Part shown: positions 1 to 19,909 of the stretch, piece after piece
Layout: every line of letters begins with the position of its first letter
How positions within the stretch are numbered: position 1 is the stretch's first letter
Assembly (NCBI GenBank): GCA_903929795.1
Contig: CAIYWC010000117.1
Coordinates: 1 to 38,944, forward strand
DNA length: 38,944 bases
Source of the DNA: an uncultured Myxococcales bacterium
Lineage (GTDB): Bacteria > Myxococcota_A > UBA9042
Direction: 5' to 3'
Made by a program: the position numbers and the translations under genes
The notes under the pieces: generated by a model
What the model saw: the letters and a program-made list of their open reading frames with translations, nothing else
What the model was told of the DNA's origin: nothing
Database searches by the model: none

Positions 1-13
1 AGTTGGTGTCCAT
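1..13 (-). CDS. 5' end of a gene cut by the left edge (injection-system cluster)
   Basis: Only the start is visible. On the minus strand an ATG (13-11) is followed by codons for Met-Asp-Thr-Asn and then the window ends. It is preceded by a perfect Shine-Dalgarno GGAGG (complement of 20-24) six bases upstream of the ATG, which is why a real start is called here. It lies downstream of the sheath gene on the same strand, so a further structural gene of the contractile injection system (second sheath or tube protein) is the natural guess. Four residues cannot show that. Confidence 0.5.
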
Positions 14-383
14 GGTGAGCCTCCGTTGTGTTCCTGCCGCTGGTTCCTGCCGCCGATTCTCGGTGGCCGCCAGCGGACTTCCTGATACACAAGGTACGCG
101 CCGGAGCCGCGCCGCAATATCGGCCAAAAGTGCCAATCTGCAGGCGTTTCGGCACCAATTTGCGGTGGGCCAATCGCATCATGGCCGATGGTGCGTTCGC
201 ACCATGCGTACCGCGTATTTCACATGAATCCAAACGGTTAAACGAACACGCCGGGAGATGAGCGCCGGGACCGCGCAGAATTTCGCGCCAAGAATGCCAA
301 CGCCGCGATCGAAGGGTATCGACCGCGGCGCGGCATCTTTCTCACGCGTTGGCGCGCAATCCTGGGCGCGCGCGGCGTCGGGA
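14..383. other. Non-coding gap after the sheath gene
   Basis: This 370-base gap separates the sheath stop codon from the next start. No convincing ORF was found on either strand. The one clear structure is the 18-base inverted repeat at 188-205. The gap is long for an operon, so the downstream gene may have its own promoter. The best minus-strand match I see is a weak TTGGAT/TACGCA pair 17 bases apart just upstream of the inverted repeat. Confidence 0.5.
188..205. repeat. 18-bp perfect inverted repeat
   Basis: ATGGTGCGTTCGCACCAT reads the same on both strands (8-base arms around TT). As RNA it gives a 7-base stem with a 4-base loop. No U-run follows on either strand, so it is not a typical intrinsic terminator. 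It could be an operator or an mRNA-processing hairpin between the sheath gene and the next gene. Confidence 0.45.
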
Positions 384-1565
384 CTACTCGCTGACGTCGC
401 CGCCGCTGGGCATCTGGCCGATGCGGAAGATGACGAATTCCGCGGGCTTGACGGGGCACATGCCGATTTCGCAGATCATCTGGCCGGCATCGATGACTTC
501 GGGCGGATTGGTTTCATCGTCGCATTTGACGAAGAACGCCTCCTCCGGTGTCTTGCCGAACAGCGCGCCCTGCCGCCACAAACGCAGCAAAAACGCGGAG
601 ATATCACGCGTGACACGCTTCCACAGCCGCTGGTCGTTGGGCTCGAACACGACCCACTGCGTGCCGAGCTCGATCGACTGCTCAACCATGTTGAACAGCC
701 GGCGCACGTTGACGTAACGCCACGAGGCGTCCGACGAGATCGTGCGCGCGCCCCACACGCGGATGCCGCGGTTGGGGAAGCTGCGGATCACGTTGATTCC
801 CTTGGGATTCAACAGGTCCTGCTCGCCGCGCGTGATGTTGTATTTCAGGCCGATCGCGCCGCGCACGATCTCGTTGGCCGGCGCCTTGTGCACGCCGCGC
901 TCGCCGTCGGAACGGGCATAAATTCCCGCGATGTAGCCGCTCGGCGGCTGGAAGATGTTGCCTTTGAAGGGGTCGTAGACTTCAACCCACGGGAAGTAGT
1001 AGCCGCCGTACTTGCTGTCGCGCGGCTTGGGCAGCTTGTCGACGCCGCCCTTTTCGATGACTTCCGGGGAATCGAGCACGGCGAAGCGGTAGCGCATGTT
1101 CTCGCAGTGGCTCAGCACGGCGTCCTGGATGACCGGGTCGGTCTGGCCGGGCGCGGCGACGATATTCACTTCCTCAACGTCTTCAAGGGCTTTCAGGCCG
1201 GTACGCGTGCCGGGGCCGTTATCGCTGCCGATGTAGAGCGCGGCCTTGCTGGCCGGCTTCTTGGCGCCTTCCTTGCCGTCGCCCTTGGAGATTTCCTCCC
1301 AGTTGCCGACGTTGACGATGAACGCGCGGGCGCCGCCGTTGTTGAAGAAGCCGTAGACAGCGTGGGCGAGGAACTCGCTGTTCTGGAAGTCGCCGAAATG
1401 CTTGGTGTATTGCGACCAGTTGCTGCAAAGGACCGGCTCATTCACGGGTCCGGTGTTGCACTCGCCCAAGAAGGCCGCGGTGCTGGTCCCGACCATCTCC
1501 AGCGGCTTGGTACCGCGATCGACTTCCTCGACATAGACGCCTGGTGAAAGATACGACGTAGCCAT
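384..1565 (-). CDS. Phage-tail-sheath-type protein of a contractile injection system
   Basis: The 393-aa product begins with the typical sheath N-terminus (SPGVYVEEVDRGTKPLE), has the AAFLGECNTGPVNEP segment, and ends with a sheath C-terminal domain containing the NVRRLFNMVEQSIELG and VFEPNDQRLW stretches. These are hallmarks of the Phage_sheath_1 family, whose members form the contractile outer tube of phage tails, extracellular injection systems and T6SS-like devices. The length suits the short sheaths of extracellular contractile injection systems. The ATG at 1565 has a good ribosome site (GAGAGG) upstream. The DUF4255 neighbour at 2081-2668 supports an injection system rather than a lone prophage gene. 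The tail tube, baseplate and AAA+ ATPase genes expected of such a system are not in the window and would lie to the left. Confidence 0.93.
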   Translation of the reverse strand: MATSYLSPGVYVEEVDRGTKPLEMVGTSTAAFLGECNTGPVNEPVLCSNWSQYTKHFGDFQNSEFLAHAVYGFFNNGGARAFIVNVGNWEEISKGDGKEGAKKPASKAALYIGSDNGPGTRTGLKALEDVEEVNIVAAPGQTDPVIQDAVLSHCENMRYRFAVLDSPEVIEKGGVDKLPKPRDSKYGGYYFPWVEVYDPFKGNIFQPPSGYIAGIYARSDGERGVHKAPANEIVRGAIGLKYNITRGEQDLLNPKGINVIRSFPNRGIRVWGARTISSDASWRYVNVRRLFNMVEQSIELGTQWVVFEPNDQRLWKRVTRDISAFLLRLWRQGALFGKTPEEAFFVKCDDETNPPEVIDAGQMICEIGMCPVKPAEFVIFRIGQMPSGGDVSE

Positions 1566-1683
1566 GTGAACACCTCTCGGGCAAATGCCCGCTTTTGGAT
1601 GACAAATCCGGCCTGGCTGCCATCCGCTTCACCGATTCGACCGCTGCATCCGCGCGGAACTTTCGTGCGACAATGGCTGTCAG

Positions 1684-1698
1684 GCCAAACGTGTGCCA
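1684..1698 (-). promoter_or_regulatory. Possible sigma-54 promoter for the sheath gene
   Basis: The minus strand reads TGGCACACGTTTGGC: a perfect -24 element (TGGCAC), the invariant GG-N10-GC spacing, and a -12 element TGGC with one mismatch to TTGC. It lies about 120 bases upstream of the sheath ATG. Sigma-54 control is common in myxobacteria, but short GC-rich matches arise by chance, and I saw no enhancer site. Confidence 0.3.
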
Positions 1699-1963
1699 CA
1701 AGTCGATGCGCGGTGCAACCGATCGGCGGCGCGACACCGGCGGACGGGCGTCGGATCTTTTTTGCGTCGCGCCGCGGCAAAATTCTCGCGCGTGCGAATA
1801 CCAAACCAGGGGGCGAGCTGGGCCCCCCGTCGACGGACGAGCCGCGCGTACGGGCGGGGGCGCCGTCGGCCCACAACCAGGCTTCCGGGGGACAGCGCGG
1901 CAACGCCGCTGCCGACACGGAGGGGCGGGCGCGGCGACGAGCCGCGGGACCGCTATGGTGGTG

Positions 1964-1987
1964 GTGTGCCCGGGAAACCGGGGACAC
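1964..1987. repeat. GAAA-loop hairpin
   Basis: The arms GTGTGCCCGG (1964-1973) and CCGGGGACAC (1978-1987) pair with a single mismatch around a GAAA tetraloop on the plus strand. It lies about 95 bases past the stop codon of the DUF4255 gene. No U-run follows on the minus strand. Its role is unknown; a 3'-end stabilising hairpin is possible. Confidence 0.3.
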
Positions 1988-2080
1988 AGTGGGGGAGGCT
2001 TTTTGCTGGGCCGCGTGGAGGCCCGGCGCGAAGGGCGACCCACGTCAATCGCACCCATCGTACCCATCACACGAGCTTCC

Positions 2081-2668
2081 TTATCGATTCACCGCGATGT
2101 CCTTCCCGACGACGCGCCGAATCTCGGAAGAACGCCGGTCGGATTCGATCCGGAATTTCGCATAGTAAAACAGCGCCGGCCGGATCTCCTCGTTCAGCGC
2201 GCGCCAAAACGACATCAGGTCATTGTGATCCGCCTGCAAATTTGGAAAAACATTGACTTTATCGTCCGGATAGAACGAATCGCCCTTCAGCTCCGCGCCG
2301 GTCATGATGGTGTGCTCCAGCAGCGTCTTGACAACCAGGCCCAGCAGCAGGCTCTCTTCGGCCGGCGAGTTGCCCCACACCGACACCGCGTAATGCGCGT
2401 TCATGTAGCACGGCGCATCCTGATAAAACTCAATGATATTACCCTGTTTGTCGTGCGTGCTGACCAGCGCCTCGGTGCGCTCGCGGTAGTTCGCCTGGAA
2501 CGCCAAGTGGTACAGGTAGACGTTTACAAGCGGTAGCGTCTTGATGTTGTCCTTCTTGGGCCGATCCGTGCTCACGGAAACCGTTGTAAACCCTGCGGTT
2601 TTGAAGGAATCCTTCAGCAGCTCCTTGATCGTCTCGCCCAGGTCCCGGATCACTTCAAACTGGCTCAT
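2081..2668 (-). CDS. DUF4255 / Pvc16-N family protein (injection-system tail cap)
   Basis: The 195-aa product has the DUF4255 pattern: an N-terminal helix (MSQFEVIRDLGETIKELL), a central VNVYLYHLAFQANYRER segment, then YAVSVWGNSPAEESLLLG and a late FPNLQADHNDLMSFWRAL stretch. Family members include Pvc16/Afp16, which cap the tail and help set tube length in extracellular contractile injection systems. The start is fixed by GGAGG five bases before the ATG. Together with the sheath gene it marks the upstream edge of such a locus, transcribed leftwards. The gene starts 67 bases after the last MopE-like lipoprotein stop codon on the same strand. Confidence 0.88.
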   Translation of the reverse strand: MSQFEVIRDLGETIKELLKDSFKTAGFTTVSVSTDRPKKDNIKTLPLVNVYLYHLAFQANYRERTEALVSTHDKQGNIIEFYQDAPCYMNAHYAVSVWGNSPAEESLLLGLVVKTLLEHTIMTGAELKGDSFYPDDKVNVFPNLQADHNDLMSFWRALNEEIRPALFYYAKFRIESDRRSSEIRRVVGKDIAVNR

Positions 2669-2735
2669 GCGCGCGCCTCCGGGTGCGATCGTGCGGGCGG
2701 GCGCGCGGGGATGTCAACTCGGCGGGCGGGCGGAC

Positions 2736-6644
<3,909 letters not shown>

Positions 6645-6748
6645 GCGAATCCTCGACAGCGCTTGGGCGAACAGCGCGTTGTGTACCATTGTAGCGAAAC
6701 TTTGCAAAACGCAAACAGGAACCGCACAAGTCCGCGGCCGGGGTTGCG

Positions 6749-9700
6749 CTAATTGCACGTGATGCGGATGTCGTCGATCGCCGCGCCGCCGTCGCAGTCG
6801 GAACTGCCCCAGGTGGACGTGAACGCGGCGGAGAACGCAACCGACGTGCCCCATTGGGCCGGCAGGATCGCCCACGTGGCCGTCTGGACGGCGGACAGGC
6901 TCGTGGCCGACGGGCCAAATTGCTGGGAGCTCGCGCCCAGCTTCAGCGTCAATTTCGCCGTAGGATCCATGGTATACGTCAAGCAAGCGCCCGTCGCGTC
7001 CGTGGTCGTGCAGCTGTAGTAATTGTTCAGCCGCCAATTCACCTTGAGGAATTTGGCACCGGTGGGAATCGCAATGGTGGCTGAAGCCGTCTCCGCGCTG
7101 GCGATCGGGTAACCGCACGCGGACGGGTAGCCGTAATCCAGCGCGTACGTGCCCGTAATCGGCAGCCAATACGCAGCCGCCCAGTTGGCGGTGGTCGTCC
7201 AGCCGGTCGCGACGCCGGTCTCAAAATCCTGCAGCGTCTGCGCGACGCATGTGGAGCAACCCTCGTCCGTCTGGCCGTTGCAGTTGTCGTCCAGGCCGTT
7301 GCCGCAGGTCTCCGTTGCGCCCGGGTGGACGCTGCTGTTGGCATCGTTGCAATCTCCGCTGACGAGGACCGTGTAGCCCAAAAACGGCCCGCACTGCTGG
7401 CTGGCGAGGCCCGCGCCATAGCCGTCGCCGTCGCCGTCGTGGAAATACGCGGCAACCGGGTAGCCTTCGTCGATCGCGCCGTCGCAGTTGTCGTCCACGC
7501 CGTTGCACAGCTCGGGAGCGCCGGGGTGAATCGCGGCGTTCGCGTCGTTGCAGTCGCCCGTGGTCGCGACCTTGTACGTCGCGTTGGGTCCGCACAGCGA
7601 CGCCCAGCTCGCGCCGCCAAAGCCGTCGTTGTCCGCGTCCATGTACCATGTCGACTTGGCCAGGCCCTCGTCCGTCTGGCCGTTGCAGTTGTCGTCCAAG
7701 CCGTTGCAGACCTCCGCGGCGCCGGGATGGGCGCTGGCCCGGGTGTCGTCGCAGTCGCCGTTGATCAGCACCGTGTGCGTTGCGTCGCCCGTGCAGCTGG
7801 CCACGGGGATGCCTGCGCCGTAGCCGTCCTGGTCGGCGTCGGTGTAGAACAGCTGCGTGACACCCTCGTCCGTCTGGCCGTTGCAGTTGTCGTCCACGCC
7901 ATTGCAGACCTCGCTCGCGCCGGGATTCACCGCGCTGGACGTGTCGTTGCAGTCGCCGGGGACGGTCGCGCTGTACGGCGGCGCGGAAAGGCACAGGCAC
8001 TCTTTCTTCGCTGTCTGACCATAGCCGTCGGCGTCGTTGTCCTGATAATAATTCAAGCATCCCGCGGAGTTGATCGGATCAGTCACGCCGTCGCAGTTGT
8101 CGTCCTTGCCGTTGCAGCTCTCCGTGGCGCCGGGGTGGATCGACGGATCGGCGTCGTTGCAGTCGGTGTGCACGCTCGCGTAGCCGGCGCCAAAGGTGCA
8201 GACGCACACGCCGGGGCCGTTGGCGCCAAAGCCGTCGCCGTCGCTGTCGGTGTAGACGGTGTAGCAGCCGCCCGAGCCCACCGGGTCGGTCAAGCCGTCG
8301 CAGTTGTCATCGATGCCATTGCAGATTTCCGCCGCGCCGGGGTGGACCGCGCTCGCGTTGTCGTCGCAGTCCGTCGTGTCGACCGTCGTGTATTCGCCGG
8401 CGGCGAGGCACAAGCAGGTCGTGTCGCTGGCCAAGCCGTAGCCGTCGCCGTCGTGGTCGCGGGCGAACAGCGTGCAGCCGCCCGCGCCGGGCTCGTTGAC
8501 CAGGCCGTTGCAGTCGGTGTCGACGCCGCCGCAGAATTCCGCGGCGCCGGGGTGAATCTTGGCGTTGGTGTCGTCGCAGTCGGTGCCGATCATCACGTTC
8601 AGCGCGGCCGTCGGCTGGCACAGGCACGCGCCCGCACCCGCGCCGTAGCCGTCGCCGTCGCCGTCCTTGAAATAGACCGTGCAGCCCGTGGCGCCGGCCT
8701 CGTCCGTCAAGCCATTGCAGTTGTTGTCGATCCCGTCGCAAAGTTCCGGGGCGCCAAAATAGACGGTGGCCTTCGTGTCGTCGCAGTCGGTCGAATTGAT
8801 GACCGTGAACACGCCGCTCGGCGCGCACAGGCAGGCGCTGCTGGCCGGGTCGCCGTAGCCGTCGCCGTCCACGTCCGCGTGGAAATTTGTGCAGCCTTTC
8901 GCGCCCGGGCCATCCGTCACGCCGTCGCAGTTGTCATCGATTCCATTGCAGAGTTCCGGTGCGCCGGGATGAATCGCGCCGCTGCTGTCGTCGCAGTCGC
9001 CGGCCTTGGCGACGGTGTGGCTCGCGGTCGGCGCGCACGCGCACACGGGGTCGCCCGCGCCGTAGCTGTCGTTGTCGCCGTCGACGTACCACTTCGTGCA
9101 ATCGGTCGCGCTGACGTCGGTTGCGCCGTCGCAGTTGTCGTCCACGCCGTTGCAGAGCTCCGGCGCGCCGGGGTGGATCGCCGCGTTGGCGTCGTTGCAG
9201 TCGCCGGCGACGGTCGCGGTGTAGGGCGCGAAAGCCAGGCAGCGGCACACGCTCTCGCCAGTGCCGTAGCTGTCGCCGTCGGCGTCCAGAAAGTGCGGCG
9301 TGCAGCCGTCCAGGTTGTCGCCAACGTCGGTGACGCCGTCGCAGTTGTCGTCGATGCCATTGCAGATTTCCGTCGCGCCGGGATGGATCGCGGCGTTGGT
9401 CGGCGAGCAGTCCGCGGCGTTGGCGACGCCATCCCCGTCGATGTCCGGGTCCACGCAGTCGGCGATGCCGTCGCCGTCCAGGTCGCTGAATCCCTCGTCG
9501 GTCTGGCCGTTGCAGTTGTCGTCCAAGCCGTTGCACGTCTCGGTGGCGGGCGTGGGCGCATCGCATGCGCTCAGGCCCGCGCTGCCGCACACGCGCTTGC
9601 CCGCGCACGCGCCCGCGCTCGTGGTCACGCTGCACGCCGTCGTCGCGCCGTCCTGCACCGCCTGCGCCGAGCAGCCGCCGCACAGGCCGTCCAGCGGCAT

Positions 9701-10231
9701 GCACTGCGCCGCGCTGCCACTGCCGACTTTTTGGCAATTGAATCCCGGCGCGCACGGATCCACAGCCGCGTTGAGCCCACAGCCGGCGCCGCAAAAGCTG
9801 CCGGTGTCGCCGTGGCTGATGCACAACGCCTCGGAATCGCCAAGTTTTTGGCAGTCAGCGTTGGTCATGCAGGGGTCGCAGAGCGTCGAAGGCGGCGGCG
9901 GCGGCACATCGGCATCCGCGCTCGCATCGACCGCATCGTCGGCGGCAGTCGCGTCATCGGCGGCCTCCACTGCGGCGTCGGCATCCGCGGCATCCGTCCC
10001 CGGCTCGGCGGCATCCGTCCCCGCCAAGTCCGCGGCGGCATCGGTCGCAGCGGCGTCGGTCAGCGCATCCGGAGCCGCAGCATCCGCCGTCGCATCCAGC
10101 GCCGGGACGTCGTCGGCGGCCGCGTCAGCATCCACGACGACCTGCGGGCCCGGTCCAGCCGGGTCGCCGCAGGCAGTCGCCCACAAGGCAAAGGCAAGGG
10201 CGAGACAGGAGCGCGGGGAACGCTGACGCAT
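6749..10231 (-). CDS. MopE-like repeat lipoprotein, copy 2 (1160 aa)
   Basis: Signal peptide with Cys21 after A-T-A. A long, low-complexity Asp/Ala linker (about 22-117, ending in a run of five Pro) leads to a short Cys-rich module that starts at CDPCMTNADC. Twelve MopE-like motifs lie at about 228-992, then a C-terminal domain with CGY near its start and IDDIRITCN at the end. This copy lacks the CEFPANP half of the Cys-rich module and the CDxDGDGxC-type insert found between motifs 2 and 3 of the others; instead the region after motif 1 has a calcium-type run, SDLDGDGIADCVDPDIDGDG. One unit is degraded (DTDCNGLVNE). The ATG has GGAGG four bases upstream. It is probably cotranscribed with copy 3, 14 bases away. 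Its outer-surface location is inferred from the lipobox and the Cys-rich content. Confidence 0.85.
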   Translation of the reverse strand: MRQRSPRSCLALAFALWATACGDPAGPGPQVVVDADAAADDVPALDATADAAAPDALTDAAATDAAADLAGTDAAEPGTDAADADAAVEAADDATAADDAVDASADADVPPPPPSTLCDPCMTNADCQKLGDSEALCISHGDTGSFCGAGCGLNAAVDPCAPGFNCQKVGSGSAAQCMPLDGLCGGCSAQAVQDGATTACSVTTSAGACAGKRVCGSAGLSACDAPTPATETCNGLDDNCNGQTDEGFSDLDGDGIADCVDPDIDGDGVANAADCSPTNAAIHPGATEICNGIDDNCDGVTDVGDNLDGCTPHFLDADGDSYGTGESVCRCLAFAPYTATVAGDCNDANAAIHPGAPELCNGVDDNCDGATDVSATDCTKWYVDGDNDSYGAGDPVCACAPTASHTVAKAGDCDDSSGAIHPGAPELCNGIDDNCDGVTDGPGAKGCTNFHADVDGDGYGDPASSACLCAPSGVFTVINSTDCDDTKATVYFGAPELCDGIDNNCNGLTDEAGATGCTVYFKDGDGDGYGAGAGACLCQPTAALNVMIGTDCDDTNAKIHPGAAEFCGGVDTDCNGLVNEPGAGGCTLFARDHDGDGYGLASDTTCLCLAAGEYTTVDTTDCDDNASAVHPGAAEICNGIDDNCDGLTDPVGSGGCYTVYTDSDGDGFGANGPGVCVCTFGAGYASVHTDCNDADPSIHPGATESCNGKDDNCDGVTDPINSAGCLNYYQDNDADGYGQTAKKECLCLSAPPYSATVPGDCNDTSSAVNPGASEVCNGVDDNCNGQTDEGVTQLFYTDADQDGYGAGIPVASCTGDATHTVLINGDCDDTRASAHPGAAEVCNGLDDNCNGQTDEGLAKSTWYMDADNDGFGGASWASLCGPNATYKVATTGDCNDANAAIHPGAPELCNGVDDNCDGAIDEGYPVAAYFHDGDGDGYGAGLASQQCGPFLGYTVLVSGDCNDANSSVHPGATETCGNGLDDNCNGQTDEGCSTCVAQTLQDFETGVATGWTTTANWAAAYWLPITGTYALDYGYPSACGYPIASAETASATIAIPTGAKFLKVNWRLNNYYSCTTTDATGACLTYTMDPTAKLTLKLGASSQQFGPSATSLSAVQTATWAILPAQWGTSVAFSAAFTSTWGSSDCDGGAAIDDIRITCN

Positions 10232-10245
10232 GGGGCCTCCGCGGG

Positions 10246-14256
<4,011 letters not shown>

Positions 14257-14273
14257 CAACATTCTCCGATCCG

Positions 14274-18257
<3,984 letters not shown>

Positions 18258-18317
18258 ATCGCCTCCAGCTGCCGGCCTGCACGAAGCTTCAGTCACAGGA
18301 CTGGGCATTCTGCCACG

Positions 18318-18346
18318 ACAATAGCAGATTGGCCGGCGGATTCACA
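18318..18346 (-). promoter_or_regulatory. Possible promoter of the lipoprotein array
   Basis: The minus strand has TGTGAA (complement of 18341-18346), a 17-base spacer and TATTGT (complement of 18318-18323). This is a fair -35/-10 pair about 60 bases before the GTG of copy 4. The -35 match is weak, so this is a suggestion based on position and spacing. Confidence 0.3.
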
Positions 18347-18363
18347 GCGAAGAGACGCCGCAG

Positions 18364-18380
18364 TTGACGCGACGCGTCAA
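18364..18380. repeat. 17-bp perfect palindrome upstream of the array
   Basis: TTGACGCGACGCGTCAA has 8-base arms around one central base. It lies 9 bases past the apt stop codon and 17 bases upstream of the candidate -35 of the lipoprotein array. Such a symmetric site suits a dimeric repressor or activator. The arm also contains a TTGACG -35-like hexamer. Without a U-run or a real loop it is a poor intrinsic terminator. Confidence 0.5.
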
Positions 18381-18389
18381 ATTGCCGCG

Positions 18390-18911
18390 CTACCAGCGGA
18401 GCAGCGCGATCGACGGCCCGTCGATCAGCCGCTTGCTGCCTTCCAGAAAGCCGATCTCGCCGAGGAAGCCGTAGCCCGCGATCGTGCCGCCGCACTTGAG
18501 CACCAAATCCGCCGCCGCGCGCGCCGTGCCGCCGGTCGCCAGCACGTCGTCGACAATCAGCACGCGATCGCCCGGCCGCACCGCATCCGCGTGGATTTCA
18601 ATCGTATCCACGCCATATTCCAGCGCATACTGCTGCCGCACGACCTGGGCCGGCAGCTTGCCCGGCTTGCGCACCAGGATCACGCCGCGCGCCGTCGCGT
18701 AGGCCATCGGCGCCGCAAACAGGAAGCCGCGCGACTCGATGCCGAGGATCACGTCCGCCTTGAAGCCCGCCGTCGCGTCGATGAGGTCGTCAATCACCGC
18801 CCGCAGCGCCGGACCATGCGCCAGCAGCGGCGTGATGTCCTTGAACAGGATGCCCGGCTTGGGAAAATCGGGGACGTTGCGGATCAGGTGCAGGTGGTCT
18901 TCCAGGCGCAT
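18390..18911 (-). CDS. apt: Adenine phosphoribosyltransferase
   Basis: The 173-aa protein salvages adenine: adenine plus PRPP gives AMP and pyrophosphate, in the cytosol. It shows the family's N-terminus (NVPDFPKPGILFKDITPLL), the ESRGF adenine-side loop (about 59-63), the VRKPGKLP flexible-loop region and the PRPP-binding motif VLIVDDVLATGGTA (about 117-130). The length is normal for Apt. The gene lies 29 bases downstream of surE on the same strand, so both probably share a transcript for nucleotide salvage. The ribosome site is weak. The lipoprotein array follows on the same strand after 132 bases. Confidence 0.96.
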   Translation of the reverse strand: MRLEDHLHLIRNVPDFPKPGILFKDITPLLAHGPALRAVIDDLIDATAGFKADVILGIESRGFLFAAPMAYATARGVILVRKPGKLPAQVVRQQYALEYGVDTIEIHADAVRPGDRVLIVDDVLATGGTARAAADLVLKCGGTIAGYGFLGEIGFLEGSKRLIDGPSIALLRW

Positions 18912-18940
18912 GTGGACTCGCTTTGGCTCGGGTGAACGTC

Positions 18941-19759
18941 TCAGTCTTGGGGCACTGTGCCCGTTTTGCGGCGGACGCGGTCGCGCTGCGGCGCGCTGTG
19001 CGGCGTGGGCAGGCTCAAGTGCACCGCCAGATCGCTCAGGCCGCCGTGACGCGTCAAGTCATCGCCCAGCGGCGTCACGGAAACGAAGCGGTCGCGAATC
19101 GCGTTGCAATCGCTGCCGGGCACGTCCGGCATCGTCACTTCCGCGCCGCCAATCCAGTAATACAGCCGACCGCGCGGGTCGTTGCGGGCATGCACCTCGT
19201 TGGAATAATAGCGGTGACCCACCGCGGTGACCAGCATCCCCAGATACGGCCCTTCGGTCACAGGCGGCAGGTTGACGTTCAGCGCACCGCCCATCGCACG
19301 CACCGCCGGCAGCAGCGGCGCGAGGATCGCCGGCAGCAGCGGCTCCAGCAGGGCCAGATCCGCCTCGCGGCTGGAGCAATGCGAGATCGCCAGCGCCGGC
19401 ACGCCCCAATGCGCGCCCTCGAGCGCGCCCGCGACGGTCCCGGAATAGAGCACGTCGTGGCCCAGATTGGGCCCTGGATTGACGCCGGACAGCACAAAAT
19501 CCGGCTTCAGTTTCATCTGGTTGAGCGCCAGGTAGACGCAATCCGTCGGGGTGCCGTCGCAGGTCCACCAGCTGGCCTGGACCTGGCGCAGCCGCAGCGG
19601 CCGGTACAGCGTGATCGCGTGCGACACGCCAGAGCGCTCCGTGTCCGGCGCCACGACGTACACCTCGCCGTCCGGCCCAGCGAGCTGCGCAGCCACGCGC
19701 GCCAAAAGCTCAATGCCGGGCGCGTGAATTCCGTCATCGTTGGTAATCAGGATCCGCAT
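18941..19759 (-). CDS. surE: 5'/3'-nucleotidase SurE
   Basis: This 272-aa phosphatase of the SurE family removes phosphate from nucleoside monophosphates, and from polyphosphate in some homologues. The N-terminal metal-binding motif is intact (MRILITNDDGIHAPG, with Asn7-Asp8-Asp9). The RSGVSHAIT segment (Ser near 43) and the SGVNPGPNLGHDVLYSGTV loop carry the remaining metal and substrate ligands. The tail beyond about residue 250 is variable and basic. It is divergent from the kinase gene at 19910 and upstream of apt in a likely two-gene salvage operon. A GGAG lies about ten bases before the ATG. Confidence 0.96.
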   Translation of the reverse strand: MRILITNDDGIHAPGIELLARVAAQLAGPDGEVYVVAPDTERSGVSHAITLYRPLRLRQVQASWWTCDGTPTDCVYLALNQMKLKPDFVLSGVNPGPNLGHDVLYSGTVAGALEGAHWGVPALAISHCSSREADLALLEPLLPAILAPLLPAVRAMGGALNVNLPPVTEGPYLGMLVTAVGHRYYSNEVHARNDPRGRLYYWIGGAEVTMPDVPGSDCNAIRDRFVSVTPLGDDLTRHGGLSDLAVHLSLPTPHSAPQRDRVRRKTGTVPQD

Positions 19760-19839
19760 GAACGCGTCGCTCCGGGCGAACTGCCCGCTCCGTTGGTAGT
19801 GGAATCAAACGGCCATGGCAAGGCGAATGAGCCATTTTT

Positions 19840-19867
19840 TTGCCAAGTCCTGAACTAGCGGTAGCTT
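19840..19867 (+). promoter_or_regulatory. Possible promoter of the kinase gene
   Basis: TTGCCA (19840-19845), a 16-base spacer and TAGCTT (19862-19867) form a plausible sigma-70-type pair 42 bases upstream of the kinase ATG. A run of seven Ts immediately overlaps the -35 side. The -10 is a weak match. Confidence 0.3.
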
Positions 19868-19909
19868 GAACGTGGCCAAAGACCGGCATTCCCTGCCTGG
19901 CCGGACCCG

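Larger units (their letters stand above)
1566..2080. other. Intergenic region upstream of the sheath gene
   Basis: This 515-base gap lies between the DUF4255 gene and the sheath gene. ORFs across it are Arg/Pro-rich, lack ribosome sites and run into real genes in other frames, so I call it non-coding. It holds a sigma-54-like promoter match at 1684-1698 and a GAAA-loop hairpin at 1964-1987. A gap this size inside a same-strand pair suggests that the sheath gene is transcribed from its own promoter. Confidence 0.5.

Noticed and set aside
258..1547. 429-codon plus-strand frame opposite the sheath gene
   Set aside because: No recognisable domain or ribosome site; the minus-strand product is a clear sheath protein.
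1595..2536. Plus-strand frame across the sheath/DUF4255 gap
   Set aside because: It runs through the DUF4255 gene in antisense and its composition is Arg/Gly/Ala-rich without motifs.
6645..7169. 175-residue N-terminal extension of copy 1
   Set aside because: It overlaps the end of copy 2 in another frame. The ATG at 6644 has its own ribosome site and begins a lipoprotein signal peptide.
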